Source: Comamonas testosteroni TK102
GTDB lineage: Bacteria > Pseudomonadota > Gammaproteobacteria > Burkholderiales > Burkholderiaceae_C
DNA: 64,000 nt
Assembly: GCF_000739375.1 (NCBI RefSeq)
Contig: NZ_CP006704.1
Span: 930,001 to 994,000 of the forward strand
Direction of reading: 5' to 3'
Part shown: piece after piece, positions 19,215 to 29,794 of the stretch
Layout of the letters: every line of letters starts with the position of its first letter
Numbering within the stretch: position 1 is the first letter of the stretch
Made by a program: the position numbers and the translations under genes
Notes under the pieces: model-generated
Seen by the model: the letters and a program-made list of their open reading frames with translations, nothing else
Databases searched by the model: none
Told to the model about the DNA's origin: nothing

Positions 19215-19916
19215 ATGAAAAAAGACAACCAGGCCGAAGGCACGCCCGTCTCGGTCAAGATCCGCGAGCGGCTGCAGGCGGCGAACAAGCGTTTCCACGC
19301 CAACGACAATATTTCCGAATTCATCGAGCCCGGCGAGCTGGAGAAAATGCTGGACGAGGTGCAGGAGAAGATGCAGGGCGTGCTCGACTCCATGGTGATC
19401 GACACCGTGCACGACCACAACACCCGTGCCACGGCCCGCCGCGTGGCCAAGATGTATTTGAACGAGGTCTTCCGCGGGCGCTATGTGGCCCAGCCTGCGA
19501 TCACCGAATTCCCCAATGCCGAGCACCTGAACGAGCTGATGATCGTCGGCCCGATCACCGTGCGCAGTGCCTGCAGCCACCACCTGTGCCCCGTGATCGG
19601 CAAGATCTGGATCGGCGTGCTGCCCAACAAGAACACCAATGTGATCGGCCTGTCCAAGTACGCGCGTCTGGTGGACTGGATCATGGGCCGTCCGCAGATT
19701 CAGGAAGAAGCCATCATCCAGCTGGCCGATCTGATCATGGACAAGACCCGTCCCGACGGACTGGCCGTGGTCATGGAAGCCTCGCATTTCTGCATGTCCT
19801 GGCGCGGCGTGCGCGAGATGGACTCCAAGATGCTGAACTCCGTCATGCGCGGTGCCTTCCTCACCAACTCCGAACTGCGCCGCGAATTCCTCTCGCTCAT
19901 AGCAGCCCGAAAATAA
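19215..19916 (+). CDS. folE: GTP cyclohydrolase I FolE
   Basis: About 233 residues from the ATG at 19215. An in-frame ATG at 19194 is also possible, but the extra codons include a rare AGA and lack a ribosome-binding site. The zinc/catalytic segment CSHHLCPVIGK (near residues 119-129) and the GLSKYARLVDWIM segment (near 142-154) are diagnostic. A late EASHFCMSWRGVR motif supplies the third zinc ligand. It converts GTP to 7,8-dihydroneopterin triphosphate for folate biosynthesis. It lies downstream of nudB, the next enzyme, with an EEP gene between them. Confidence 0.95.
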   Translation: MKKDNQAEGTPVSVKIRERLQAANKRFHANDNISEFIEPGELEKMLDEVQEKMQGVLDSMVIDTVHDHNTRATARRVAKMYLNEVFRGRYVAQPAITEFPNAEHLNELMIVGPITVRSACSHHLCPVIGKIWIGVLPNKNTNVIGLSKYARLVDWIMGRPQIQEEAIIQLADLIMDKTRPDGLAVVMEASHFCMSWRGVREMDSKMLNSVMRGAFLTNSELRREFLSLIAARK

Positions 19917-19921
19917 ATGAT

Positions 19922-19949
19922 CCCCCTGTGGCGCTTCGCGCCTTCCCCC
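19922..19949 (+). repeat. Dispersed intergenic repeat, copy B
   Basis: The core CCCCCTGTGGCGCTTCGCGC continues with CTTCCCCC, then GGGGGGG follows, five bases after the folE stop. It matches copy A (7762) at 25 of 27 core positions. The C-run and following G-run can fold into a hairpin. Confidence 0.75.
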
Positions 19950-20111
19950 AGGGGGGGACGACGCCTTTGCTGCGGGTCAGCCCTTGCTTGGCGCCCCTCG
20001 CATGTGATGCGCCAGTCACATCACGCACTGGCCATACCTGGCCAGATGAGCGACTGAATTTTTCTTTTCAAAAGGCTGCGCATCGCGCGGCCTTTTGCAT
20101 TTCCGGCTCCC

Positions 20112-21002
20112 ATGTCCCTGCAAGCGTTCACTCTCATCATCCTGGCCGGCCTGATTCATTCGGGCTGGAACATCGTGGCCAAGAAGGCCGGCGGAGACGC
20201 CCGCTTTTCGCTCTACACCGCCATCTGCAACGCCGTCATCTGGCTGCCGCTGGGCTGGTGGCTGGGCAAGGATGTGGTGCCTGGCTGGGGCTGGATGGAG
20301 TGGGCATTCGTCACCGCCAGCGCCGTGCTGCATGTGGCTTATTTCATAGTGCTGCTGCGCGGCTATCGCGTGGCCGACCTGACGGTGGTCTATCCGCTGG
20401 CGCGCGGCAGCGGGCCGCTGATCTCCTCGCTGGTGGCCGTGATCTTTCTCGGCGAGCAGATCTCCACGCTGGGTGCTGCCGGCATTGCGGGCGTGGTGCT
20501 GGGCGTGTTTCTGATCGCGGGCGGCCCGCGCATGATTGTTGCCATCCGCGAGGGGCAGGATCTGGAGGCGCGCCAGCGCGTGCTGTCCGGTCTCTACTAC
20601 GGCCTGCTGACGGGGCTGTTCATTGCCAGCTACACGGTGGTGGACAGCTATGCCGTCAAGATGCTGATGATGTCGCCGATTCTGTTGGACTATATGGGCA
20701 ATCTGATCCGGCTGGTGATTCTGGCGCCGCTGGCCGCCCGGGACTGGCCCGAGACCAAGCGCCTGTGGCGTCTGCAGTGGCGCTATGCGGCCGTGGTGGC
20801 GTTTTTCAGTCCCATTGCCTATGTGCTGGTGCTGTATGCGGTGCAAAGCGCGCCCATCTCCCATGTCGCGCCTGCGCGCGAGGTGTCCATGCTGTTCGCG
20901 GCCCTGATCGGCGGCAGGCTGCTGGGCGAGGGCGACCGGGCCTTGCGCATCGCCGGCGCCATCATGATCGCTCTGGGCGTGACCGCTCTGGGGCTGGGTT
21001 GA
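20112..21002 (+). CDS. DMT-superfamily (EamA-type) transporter
   Basis: A 296-residue protein with about ten hydrophobic segments arranged as two EamA repeats, each containing the family-like pattern V-x-P-L-A-R-G-S-G-P (near residues 95-104) or APAREVSMLFAALIGG near 253-268. Related drug/metabolite transporters export amino acids, purines or drugs. The substrate is unknown. It lies 195 bases after folE and 78 bases before a LysE-type exporter gene; the pair may be co-transcribed. Confidence 0.87.
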   Translation: MSLQAFTLIILAGLIHSGWNIVAKKAGGDARFSLYTAICNAVIWLPLGWWLGKDVVPGWGWMEWAFVTASAVLHVAYFIVLLRGYRVADLTVVYPLARGSGPLISSLVAVIFLGEQISTLGAAGIAGVVLGVFLIAGGPRMIVAIREGQDLEARQRVLSGLYYGLLTGLFIASYTVVDSYAVKMLMMSPILLDYMGNLIRLVILAPLAARDWPETKRLWRLQWRYAAVVAFFSPIAYVLVLYAVQSAPISHVAPAREVSMLFAALIGGRLLGEGDRALRIAGAIMIALGVTALGLG

Positions 21003-21080
21003 AATGGGCGGATGTATCGAATCGGCCTGCAGCCTTTGACTATGGATCGCAAGCCGCTGTTTTTTTGAAGAGACCTGACA

Positions 21081-21728
21081 ATGCCGACCTGGGAAGTCCT
21101 GATCACATTCTTTGGCGTGGCCCTGCTGCTGGGCCTGAGCCCCGGCCCCGACAATCTGTTTGTGCTGGTGCAGTCGGCCCAGCGCGGCTGGCGCGTGGGG
21201 CTGTGCGTGGTGGCGGGGCTGTGTCTGGGCATTGTCGGGCACACGGCGGCGGTGGCACTGGGCCTGGCGGCCGTGGTGGCCGCATCGCCCATGCTGTTCA
21301 CGGTGCTCAAGCTCTGCGGTGCTGCCTATCTGGCCTATCTGGCCTGGGGGGCCTGGCGTGCGCCCGTGCATGTCGAGGAAACTGCCAGGGCGCAGACCGA
21401 GCGCGATGTGTTGGGCTTGAGAGCCGCCATGCGCTGGATGGGCCGCGGTGTGGTCATGAACCTCACCAATCCCAAGGTGCTGATCTTCTTTCTGGCCTTC
21501 CTGCCCCAGTTCACCGACCCGGCACGCGGCAGCGTCGCGCTTCAGGTCATGGTGCTGGGTTGCGTGTTCATGCTGGCGGCCTGGCTGGTGTTCGGCTCCA
21601 TCGCCTGCTTTTCGGGTCTGTTCGGTCAGCTGCTGCAGCGCTCCGCCCGCGCCCAGTGCTGGCTCAACCGCATTGCCGCCACCGTCTTCGGTGCGCTGGC
21701 GCTGCGCCTGGTGATGGTGCAGAGGTAG
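21081..21728 (+). CDS. LysE/RhtB family amino-acid exporter
   Basis: A 215-residue inner-membrane protein with about six hydrophobic segments and the family signature LGLSPGPDNLFVLVQSAQRG (residues 17-36). A second conserved region is GVVMNLTNPKVLIFFLAFLPQF near 131-152. LysE/RhtB proteins export basic or neutral amino acids and homoserine lactones; the substrate is not predictable. The ATG has AAGAGA nine to ten bases upstream. Its stop is 13 bases from the stop of the convergent tautomerase gene. Confidence 0.92.
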   Translation: MPTWEVLITFFGVALLLGLSPGPDNLFVLVQSAQRGWRVGLCVVAGLCLGIVGHTAAVALGLAAVVAASPMLFTVLKLCGAAYLAYLAWGAWRAPVHVEETARAQTERDVLGLRAAMRWMGRGVVMNLTNPKVLIFFLAFLPQFTDPARGSVALQVMVLGCVFMLAAWLVFGSIACFSGLFGQLLQRSARAQCWLNRIAATVFGALALRLVMVQR

Positions 21729-21741
21729 CGAGGGACAGGGC

Positions 21742-22134
21742 CTAGCGATGCTGGTGGCGAAACTCCTGCGTTTTTCCTCCGTATCCATAGGCCGCGGCAC
21801 GTGCATCGATCAGATGCACATAGGAGACCTCGTGCAGCCTGGGTAGCAAGCCCGCCATGGTCTGGTGAACGGCCTCCAGATAGAGCGCTTTTTCCGCCTT
21901 GGTATTGGTTTCGTCGGTGATGCTGATGTCCAGGTAGAACGAGCTATGGCCGGTTTCGGCCAGGGTCCGGCCGTCGATCCACCATGCATCGGAAGGAACA
22001 TACCGAATGGAAATGGCGATGAGCTCGGGCTGCTTGTGCAGGATGTCCCGGGTCAGGCGCGCAATCTGCGAGCTGACTTCGCGGCTGAGCTGGGCATCGG
22101 CTTGTCCCGATAGCTGGATGTCGATATGTGGCAT
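21742..22134 (-). CDS. Tautomerase-family (4-oxalocrotonate tautomerase-like) protein
   Basis: A 130-residue protein beginning MPHIDIQLSG, leaving Pro-1 as the catalytic base once Met is removed, as in the tautomerase superfamily. Length fits the double-motif group (cis-CaaD/MSAD-like) rather than the 62-residue 4-OT. The start was placed at 22134 because the proline must be residue 2; the frame extends upstream without support. It is divergent from a LysR-type regulator gene, 111 bases away, which is probably its regulator. It could act in degradation of an aromatic or halogenated compound, but the substrate is unknown. Confidence 0.85.
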   Translation of the reverse strand: MPHIDIQLSGQADAQLSREVSSQIARLTRDILHKQPELIAISIRYVPSDAWWIDGRTLAETGHSSFYLDISITDETNTKAEKALYLEAVHQTMAGLLPRLHEVSYVHLIDARAAAYGYGGKTQEFRHQHR

Positions 22135-22245
22135 GGCATTGTCCCTGAATGGGTTGGTGAAGACAGCCTCATTCTGTGGACTCTCTATCCATTTGAAAAA
22201 CGCAAAGATATGATCGATGTATCCGGTTTTTCCGATGGATAAAAC

Positions 22246-23103
22246 ATGGCCTCTCTCGAAATTTCCCAGTTGAGAACCCTGATTGCGGTGAGCGAGGCCG
22301 GCAGCCTGACGGCGGCTGCACCCCGATTGTTTCTCTCTCAGTCTGCGGTCAGCGAACAGATCAAGAAACTGGAGGACTGTGTGGGTCAGCAGCTGCTGCT
22401 GCGCGGCAAGGCCGGTGTGACGCCGACGGCCGGCGGTCTGCAGTTGCTCGAGCATGCCCGCCGCATCACGGCCATGGCCGACGAGGCGCTCCTGGACTTG
22501 CGTGGTGAGTCCCTGCGCGGACGGATCCGCCTGGCGGTGACGGACTACTTCAAGCCCGGCCTGCTGGCCCGGATGCTGAAGCAGCTGGCGCATATCCATC
22601 CTGGCGTGCGCATGGAGGTGAGCGTGTTGCGCAGCGTCGAGGTGCACGCAGCCGTGTCTTCAGGCAGTAGCGATCTCGGCCTGGTGATGTCGCTGGACAG
22701 CGCACAGACGCAGCTGCAGCCCATGGGCTCCAGCGAGGCGCTGGTGTGGGCCAGTGCGCCGGGCTGGCAGCAGGCAGGGCCGCTGCCGCTGCCGCTGCTG
22801 GTGCTGCCGCAGAGTTGCGCCTTGCATCAGCTGGCAATCCGGGAGCTGGAAAAGCGGGCCATTGCATATGAGATCGCGCATCAGGCCTCGGGCGTTGCAG
22901 GCCTGCAATCGGCCATCGCTGCAGGCCTGGGGGTGGCCTGCATCAATGTCTCGGCGCAGGCAGAGGGTGTGGTACAGGTTCCCGCGGGACTGAACCTGCC
23001 CGGCCTGCCCCGGGTCTGGTTTGGTTTGCTGCCGGCGAAAGGCGAGGAGCCGGAACTGCTGGGGCAGGTGCGCGCGCTGCTGCTGCAGCAGTGGTCGTTC
23101 TGA
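22246..23103 (+). CDS. LysR-type transcriptional regulator
   Basis: A 285-residue LTTR. The N-terminal winged HTH spans about residues 1-60 (LRTLIAVSEAGSLTAAAPRL, then LSQSAVSEQIKKLE). The effector-binding domain follows from about 90. Divergent orientation next to the tautomerase gene suggests that it binds the 111-base shared region and controls that gene in response to a pathway metabolite, the usual LTTR arrangement. The C-terminus ends 27 bases from the convergent ABC binding-protein gene. Confidence 0.93.
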   Translation: MASLEISQLRTLIAVSEAGSLTAAAPRLFLSQSAVSEQIKKLEDCVGQQLLLRGKAGVTPTAGGLQLLEHARRITAMADEALLDLRGESLRGRIRLAVTDYFKPGLLARMLKQLAHIHPGVRMEVSVLRSVEVHAAVSSGSSDLGLVMSLDSAQTQLQPMGSSEALVWASAPGWQQAGPLPLPLLVLPQSCALHQLAIRELEKRAIAYEIAHQASGVAGLQSAIAAGLGVACINVSAQAEGVVQVPAGLNLPGLPRVWFGLLPAKGEEPELLGQVRALLLQQWSF

Positions 23104-23130
23104 ACCAGGGCTCCTGCGGGCAGGCCGGTG

Positions 23131-24618
23131 CTAGCCCCAGGACAGCGCCGAGAGATCGTTCACAAACACCGGCATGTCCTTCCACAGCCCGCGCAGCTTC
23201 TGGTTCGCCACGGTCACCCATTGCGGGGTGTAGAGAAAGCCGTGCACCGAGTCGTGGGCCAGCAGGCGCTGGGCATCGCCTAGCAGGCGTGCGCGATCGG
23301 CAGGGCGCGGTGTGCTCTTGATCTTGTCGAACAGCTCGTTGAACTCCTTGGACTGGTAGCCCCAGTAGTAGTCGGGCTTGGCGAAGTTGCCCAGATCAAA
23401 CGGCTCGACATGCGAAATGATGGTCAGGTCGTAGTTCTTGTTGGTGTAGGTGCCAGACAGCCATTGCGCCCACTCCACGTTCTGCAGCTTGAGCTGGATG
23501 CCGATCTTGGCCAGCTGGGCCGCAACCAGCTCGCCGCCCTGACGCGCATAGGGCGCGGGCGGCAGCGTCATGGTCAGCGTCAGCGGCGTCTTGATGCCGG
23601 CTTCGGCCATCAGTGCCTTGGCTTTTTCCAGATCGAAAGGGTTCACGCCCGTGGTGTCCACATAGCCAAAGGCCGTGGGCACGTAGTAGCTGCCGATGGG
23701 CACGCCATAGCCGTCGGCGGCGCCGGCAATCACGGCCTTGCGGTCGATGGCGGCGGCAATGGCGCGGCGCACGCGGATGTCGTTCAAGGGCTTGCGTGCA
23801 TTGTTGATGGCCAGAATGGTCTTGGCGCGCGAGTTGCTCACCACCACCTGAAAGCGGGCATTGGCCTTGAACTGAGGCACGCTGCGCGGCGAGACGCGCG
23901 GGAAGGCATCGACATCGCCGGCCAGCAGGGCGGCAACCTGTGCCGCGGGGTCGGGAATGAAGCGGAACACGGCGCGCTTGATGCGAATGCCCGTGGCCGA
24001 ACGGTAGCCGGGCCAGGCGCTCAGCGTGACCGATGAACCCCTGGCCCAGGCCGCCAACTGGTAGGGGCCGGTGCCCACGGGCTTGCTGGCGTTGGTGGCG
24101 GCGCTCTTGGGCTCGACGATGATGGACGTGGCCTGTCCCATCATGAACAGAAAGTCGGGATCGATCTCCTGGCTGGTCAGCACCACCGTGTGCTCGTCGG
24201 CGACCTTGGTGCTCAGATTGGCAAAGGTGCGCTTGTCCTTGTTGGTGCTTTTGTCGGAGGCCGCGCGGTCGAACGAGAACTTGACGGCGGCAGCGTTGAA
24301 GGGCTCGCCGTTCTGGAACTTCACATCCTTGCGCAGGCGAAAGGTATAGGTCTTGAGGTCGGACGAGACCTCCCAGCTCTCGGCCAGCAGTGGCGAGACG
24401 CTGCCGTCGGCATTGATTTTGGTCAGGGTTTCGAACACGTTGTAGAGCACGACTTCAGCAATCGAGGAGGCGGCTCCGGCCGTGGGGTCGAGTCCTGGCG
24501 GCTCCAGGGTCATGGCCAGCGTGACACTGTCTTTCCTGGCCTGGGCGAGAGCTGGCCAGGTGGCGAACAAGGGCAAGCTGGCAGCCGAGCTGGCCAGCAA
24601 GGAGCGGCGATTGAGCAT
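23131..24618 (-). CDS. ABC transporter substrate-binding protein (family 5, dipeptide/oligopeptide type)
   Basis: A 495-residue periplasmic protein. The signal peptide (about residues 1-27) contains NRRSLLASSAA, a twin-arginine-like start, so Tat or Sec export is possible. The SBP family 5 signature region reads TYTFRLRKDVKFQNGEPFNA near 80-99. The start at 24618 was chosen to begin at this signal peptide. It is the distal gene of a five-gene importer (permease, permease, ATPase, ATPase, binding protein), 168 bases after the last ATPase gene. Peptides are the usual ligands of the family, though nickel, glutathione and opines are known. Confidence 0.92.
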   Translation of the reverse strand: MLNRRSLLASSAASLPLFATWPALAQARKDSVTLAMTLEPPGLDPTAGAASSIAEVVLYNVFETLTKINADGSVSPLLAESWEVSSDLKTYTFRLRKDVKFQNGEPFNAAAVKFSFDRAASDKSTNKDKRTFANLSTKVADEHTVVLTSQEIDPDFLFMMGQATSIIVEPKSAATNASKPVGTGPYQLAAWARGSSVTLSAWPGYRSATGIRIKRAVFRFIPDPAAQVAALLAGDVDAFPRVSPRSVPQFKANARFQVVVSNSRAKTILAINNARKPLNDIRVRRAIAAAIDRKAVIAGAADGYGVPIGSYYVPTAFGYVDTTGVNPFDLEKAKALMAEAGIKTPLTLTMTLPPAPYARQGGELVAAQLAKIGIQLKLQNVEWAQWLSGTYTNKNYDLTIISHVEPFDLGNFAKPDYYWGYQSKEFNELFDKIKSTPRPADRARLLGDAQRLLAHDSVHGFLYTPQWVTVANQKLRGLWKDMPVFVNDLSALSWG

Positions 24619-24786
24619 CAACAAAGTCTCCGATGGGGCAGGCCGCAAGCGGCCCGCAAAAGCGCTGCAAGTCATCGCGGGGAGCGGACTTGTTTCCCAT
24701 GCGTTTTTACACCAGCCGCAACCGTCTTTGCGGGGGCTGCCGGTATATCGCTGCCGGGAGTGTGAACAACTGTTCGCCATACGACT

Positions 24787-25617
24787 TCAGAGGACTCGCG
24801 GCGCGGCCCGGACCAGGGCCTGGGTATACGGGTGAGCTGGGGTGGAAAACAGCTGGCGCGGCGTACCGCGCTCCACCACCAGGCCCTGATGGAGCACCAG
24901 AACCTGATCGCATACATGCTGGACCACGGCCAGATCATGGCTGATGAACAGATAGGACAGGCTCAGCTCGCGCTGCAAGTCCTGCATGAGATTGAGCACC
25001 TGGGCCTGCACGGAGACATCGAGCGCACTGACCGGCTCGTCTGCCACGATCAGGCGGGGCCGGGTGATCAGTGCGCGGGCAATCGCGATGCGCTGACGCT
25101 GGCCGCCGGAGAACTCGTGCGGATATTTGTCGGCATCCTGCGCGCGCAGACCTACCTGTTCCAGCACCTCCAGTACCTGGAGACGCCGCGCCTCGCGGCC
25201 GGGTTTCTCGTTCAGGGTTGCCAGCGGCTCGCTGACGATGCGCTCCACCGTCATGCGTGGGTCCAGCGACCCATAGGGGTCCTGAAACACCATCTGGAAG
25301 TCGCGCCGCGCCGCGCGCAGCGCCTGTTCGCCAAGCTGATGCAGATTGCGGCCCAGCAGCTCCACCGTGCCCTCGCTGGGGCGATCCAGTGCCATGACCA
25401 GGCGCGCCAGCGTGGATTTGCCCGAGCCTGATTCGCCGACCACGCCCAGGCTCTGTCCCGCGGGCAATTCAAAGCTCACGCCGCGCAGCGCCTGCAGCGG
25501 CTCGGGCTTGTGCCACAGCGATGTGCGAGGGCGCGAATAGGCTCGTTTCAGGCCGCTGGCCCTCAACAGCATTTCGCTGGCGACTCCTGTCACCCCGGTA
25601 GCGGCCGGCCCGTTCAT
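24787..25617 (-). CDS. Dipeptide/oligopeptide-type ABC transporter ATP-binding protein (DppF-like)
   Basis: A 276-residue ABC ATPase with Walker A GESGSGKST near residues 60-68, signature [15 protein letters not shown] near 169-183 and Walker B LIVADEPVSALD near 190-201. The C-terminal tail VERGTPRQLFSTPAHPYTQAL is the oligopeptide-ABC extension region. It pairs with the DppD-like ATPase upstream, overlapping it by four bases (25614-25617), and drives peptide import through the two permeases. Confidence 0.94.
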   Translation of the reverse strand: MNGPAATGVTGVASEMLLRASGLKRAYSRPRTSLWHKPEPLQALRGVSFELPAGQSLGVVGESGSGKSTLARLVMALDRPSEGTVELLGRNLHQLGEQALRAARRDFQMVFQDPYGSLDPRMTVERIVSEPLATLNEKPGREARRLQVLEVLEQVGLRAQDADKYPHEFSGGQRQRIAIARALITRPRLIVADEPVSALDVSVQAQVLNLMQDLQRELSLSYLFISHDLAVVQHVCDQVLVLHQGLVVERGTPRQLFSTPAHPYTQALVRAAPRVL

Positions 25618-26642
25618 GCCTTGGCTCCTTGCGTCAGTACCTGCTCATACAGGCAGCGCGCCACATGGGGCTGGCGCCAGAAGGCCAGAGAGGCCGGTGC
25701 CGCCATGCTGGGCTGGTGCAGGGTGCGGGCCGGTGGGGGCTGCACATAGCAGTCGTCCCGGGTGTGGGGGCAGCGGCCTGCAAACGGGCAGCCTGCGGGC
25801 AGGTCCACGAGCTCCGGCACGGCGCCTGCGATGGTGGGCAGATGGCCCGCAGCGGGCGCTGCCTGGAGTTGCGGTCGGGCTGCAAACAGGCCGCGCGTAT
25901 AGGGGTGGGCGCGCCTGGCGAACACGGCTTCCGTCATGCCGGACTCAACCACGGTGCCGCCATACATGACCAGCAGCTGCTCCACATTCTGGGCAATCAC
26001 CCCCAGGTCATGGCTGATGAGCACCAGCGCCATGGAATGCTCGGCCACCAGCTCCTGCAGCAGATCCAGAATGCGCTGCTGCACCGTCACATCCAGGGCC
26101 GTGGTGGGCTCGTCGGCCACCAGCAGATCGGGTCCGCAGGCCAGAGCCATGGCAATCATGATCCGCTGGCGCTGGCCGCCGGAGAACTGGTGCGGGTAGT
26201 CGTCCAGCCTCTGTGCGGCTTGTGCAATGCCCACACGCTCCAGCAGCTCGGTGGCGCGGGCGCGGGCCTGGGCGCGGCTCATTCCCAGATGCAGGCGCAG
26301 TGGCTCTGCCACCTGGCGGCCGATGCCGTGCACGGGGTTGAGGGCGCTCATGGGTTCCTGAAACACCATGGCCATGCGGTTGCCGCGCAGCGCACACAGC
26401 TGGCGCTCGCCCAGGCCCAGCAGCTCCTGGCCGTCCAGCTGGATGCTGCCGTCCACCTGGGCATGTTCGGGCAGCAGGCCCAGCAGCGCCAGTGCCGTCA
26501 GCGATTTGCCACAGCCCGATTCGCCGATCAGGCCCAGCGTGGCACCGCGCTCCAGCGTGAAGCTCACATCGCGCACGGCCTGGGCACGGCCACGATGGGT
26601 TTGCAGATTGATGCTGAGGTTGGAGACTTCAAGCAAAGCCAT
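25614..26642 (-). CDS. Dipeptide/oligopeptide-type ABC transporter ATP-binding protein (DppD-like)
   Basis: A 342-residue ABC ATPase. Walker A is [10 protein letters not shown] near residues 38-47, the signature is [15 protein letters not shown] and Walker B is [12 protein letters not shown]. The oligopeptide-transporter C-terminal domain contains a cysteine cluster ([15 protein letters not shown] near 287-301), which in this subfamily can hold a 4Fe-4S cluster. The start lies six bases after the permease stop. It works as a heterodimer with the downstream ATPase. Confidence 0.94.
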   Translation of the reverse strand: MALLEVSNLSINLQTHRGRAQAVRDVSFTLERGATLGLIGESGCGKSLTALALLGLLPEHAQVDGSIQLDGQELLGLGERQLCALRGNRMAMVFQEPMSALNPVHGIGRQVAEPLRLHLGMSRAQARARATELLERVGIAQAAQRLDDYPHQFSGGQRQRIMIAMALACGPDLLVADEPTTALDVTVQQRILDLLQELVAEHSMALVLISHDLGVIAQNVEQLLVMYGGTVVESGMTEAVFARRAHPYTRGLFAARPQLQAAPAAGHLPTIAGAVPELVDLPAGCPFAGRCPHTRDDCYVQPPPARTLHQPSMAAPASLAFWRQPHVARCLYEQVLTQGAKA

Positions 26643-26648
26643 GTTGAT

Positions 26649-27550
26649 TCAGCGCTCGCGTGTCAGTCGGGGGTCCAGCAGGTCGCGCAGACCGTCGCCC
26701 AGCAGGTTCAGGCCCAGTACCGACAGCGCTATCGCCACGCCGGGCCAGACGGCCAGCAGCGGTGCCTGGAACATCAGGGTCTGGGCTTCGCTGAGCATGC
26801 GCCCCCAGGAGGGCTCGGGCGGCTGCGTGCCCAGGCCCAGATAGGACAGGGCGGCCTCGGCCAGAATCGCCAGTGCGAACTGAATGGTGGCCTGCACGAT
26901 CAGTACCGAGGCAATATTGGGCAGCACATGGCGCACGGTGATGGCCGTGCGGCTTTGCCCGCAGGCGCGTGCCGCCATCACATAGTCGCGCGACCAGACG
27001 GCATTGGCCGAGGCGCGGGTGATGCGCGCAAACGTGGGGATGTTGAAGATGCCGATGGCGATGATGGCATTGACCATGCCCGGCCCGTAGACGGCCGTGA
27101 GCATGATGGCGGACAGCAGGGCGGGGAAGGCAAAGGTGAAGTCCGCCAGCCGCATGATGATTTCCTCGATCCAGCCGCGGCGGGCGGCGGCGACCAGGCC
27201 CAGCAGCACGCCCAGCGCCAGTCCTATGCCCACGGCAATCAGGCCCACTGCAATCGAGGCGCGCGCGCCGACCAGAATCTGCGAGGCCAGGTCGCGCCCG
27301 AAGGCGTCGGTGCCCAGCCAGTGCCGGCTGCTGCTGGCCTGCAGGGCGGCATCCATGTCCATCTCGTAGGCCGAGCCCGGCGTCCAGACAAAAGACAGCA
27401 GTGCGGCGGCAATCAGCAAGGTCGTGAGCAGGGCTCCGAGCACAAAGCTGCGGTGCTGCCTGGCGCGCTGGCCAAGGCCGAGCGGCTTTGTGCGCGAGAA
27501 GGCGCGTGTCGGGTAGTCGGGCACGCGAACGCGGGTATCGGTCTGCCTGC

Positions 27551-27554
<4 letters not shown>
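26649..27554 (-). CDS. Dipeptide/oligopeptide-type ABC transporter permease (DppC-like)
   Basis: A 301-residue inner-membrane permease with an N-terminal cytoplasmic tail, a first membrane helix near residues 39-59 (LGALLTTLLIAAALLSFVW) and a family motif HWLGTDAFGRDLASQILVGA near 80-99. The EAA-type loop contains AARACGQSRTAITVRHVLPN near 190-209. The start at 27554 overlaps the stop of the partner permease by four bases, so the frame upstream of it is not coding. It forms the translocation pore with the DppB-like subunit. Confidence 0.93.
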
Positions 27555-28947
<1,393 letters not shown>

Positions 28948-28983
28948 GGCTTTTTGAGTCTGAATTCTTTGTATATCAAGCGT

Positions 28984-29012
28984 AAATAGCTCCTGATTCA
29001 GGAGCTATTTTT
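28984..29012. terminator. Bidirectional terminator between ferredoxin and pth
   Basis: AAATAGCTCCTGA pairs with TTCAGGAGCTATTT and is followed by further T residues; on the other strand the stem also ends in TTT. It lies between the convergent ferredoxin and pth genes and can serve both. The stem sequence resembles the dispersed AGCT-type repeat of the region. Confidence 0.8.
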
Positions 29013-29027
29013 CATTCTGCCTCAGGT

Positions 29028-29666
29028 TCAGGCTTCGCCACCTGCAGGCTGGGCGGCATCGGGCGCCGGCTTGCGTGCGGGCTTGGGGCGGGGCGCCTTG
29101 GTGGTGTGGATGGCGAGAGTGGCCTTGTCCATCTGGCCTGCCACCATCTCGGGCCAGGCCTTGAGCGAATGTGCGATGGCGTCTTCGATCAGCTTGAGCT
29201 GGTCGGGGGCCGGTTTCTTGAGCACCCAGCTGGCGACCTCGCCCTTGTGGCCGGGGTGGCCTATGCCCACGCGCAGACGCCAGTAATTGGGCGAGCCCAG
29301 CTGGGCATGGATATCGCGCAAACCGTTGTGGCCGCCATGGCTGCCGCCGAGCTTGAGCTTGACCACGCCGGGCTCGAAGTCCAGCTCGTCATGCACGACC
29401 AGGATTTCCTCGGGCTGGATCTTGAAGAAGCGCGCCAGCGCGCCTACCGACTTGCCCGAGAGATTCATGAAGGTCTGCGGCTCCAGCAGCCAGACGGTCT
29501 GGCCGTGGATGCTGGTGCGGGCCATCAGTTCCCAGTAGCTGCGTTCTGGAACCAGACTGACCTTGAGCTCGCGCGCCAGCGCATCAATCCACCAGAAGCC
29601 GGCATTGTGCCGGGTGTCTTCATATTCAGGGCCAGGATTGCCGAGGCCGACAAACAGTTTGATCAT
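29028..29666 (-). CDS. pth: Peptidyl-tRNA hydrolase
   Basis: A 212-residue enzyme with the signature [20 protein letters not shown] (residues 7-26), whose HNAGF histidine is catalytic. [11 protein letters not shown] near 90-100 supplies the aspartate, and [13 protein letters not shown] near 107-119 completes the active site. It recycles peptidyl-tRNA released from stalled ribosomes. A Lys/Pro/Ala-rich C-terminal extension of about 20 residues exceeds the E. coli length. It follows rplY in the same orientation, an arrangement conserved in many proteobacteria. Confidence 0.97.
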   Translation of the reverse strand: MIKLFVGLGNPGPEYEDTRHNAGFWWIDALARELKVSLVPERSYWELMARTSIHGQTVWLLEPQTFMNLSGKSVGALARFFKIQPEEILVVHDELDFEPGVVKLKLGGSHGGHNGLRDIHAQLGSPNYWRLRVGIGHPGHKGEVASWVLKKPAPDQLKLIEDAIAHSLKAWPEMVAGQMDKATLAIHTTKAPRPKPARKPAPDAAQPAGGEA

Positions 29667-29725
29667 TGCTGGATTATCTTCTTGCTAGCAAAGCTGGGCT
29701 GGCACGCTGGTTCTGCGTGGCCCAA

Positions 29726-29754
29726 AGAAAAAGCCCACCGAGGTGGGCCTTTTC
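29726..29754 (-). terminator. Terminator between rplY and pth
   Basis: GCCCACC/GGTGGGC stem (29733-29739 with 29742-29748), flanked by A4-5 on the left and T4 on the right, so it can terminate in either direction. It lies 40-70 bases after the rplY stop. Read-through or a separate promoter would be needed for pth. Confidence 0.75.
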
Positions 29755-29794
29755 TTGGAGTACAGCGGCAGGCGCTGTACCGAAGACACAAGAA

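Noticed and set aside
19190..21745. 851-codon plus-strand frame across folE, the DMT and LysE genes
   Set aside because: It is out of frame with three real genes and gives an Arg/Ala/Gly-rich sequence without motifs. The same applies to the long frames at 5612-7360 and 9914-11803.
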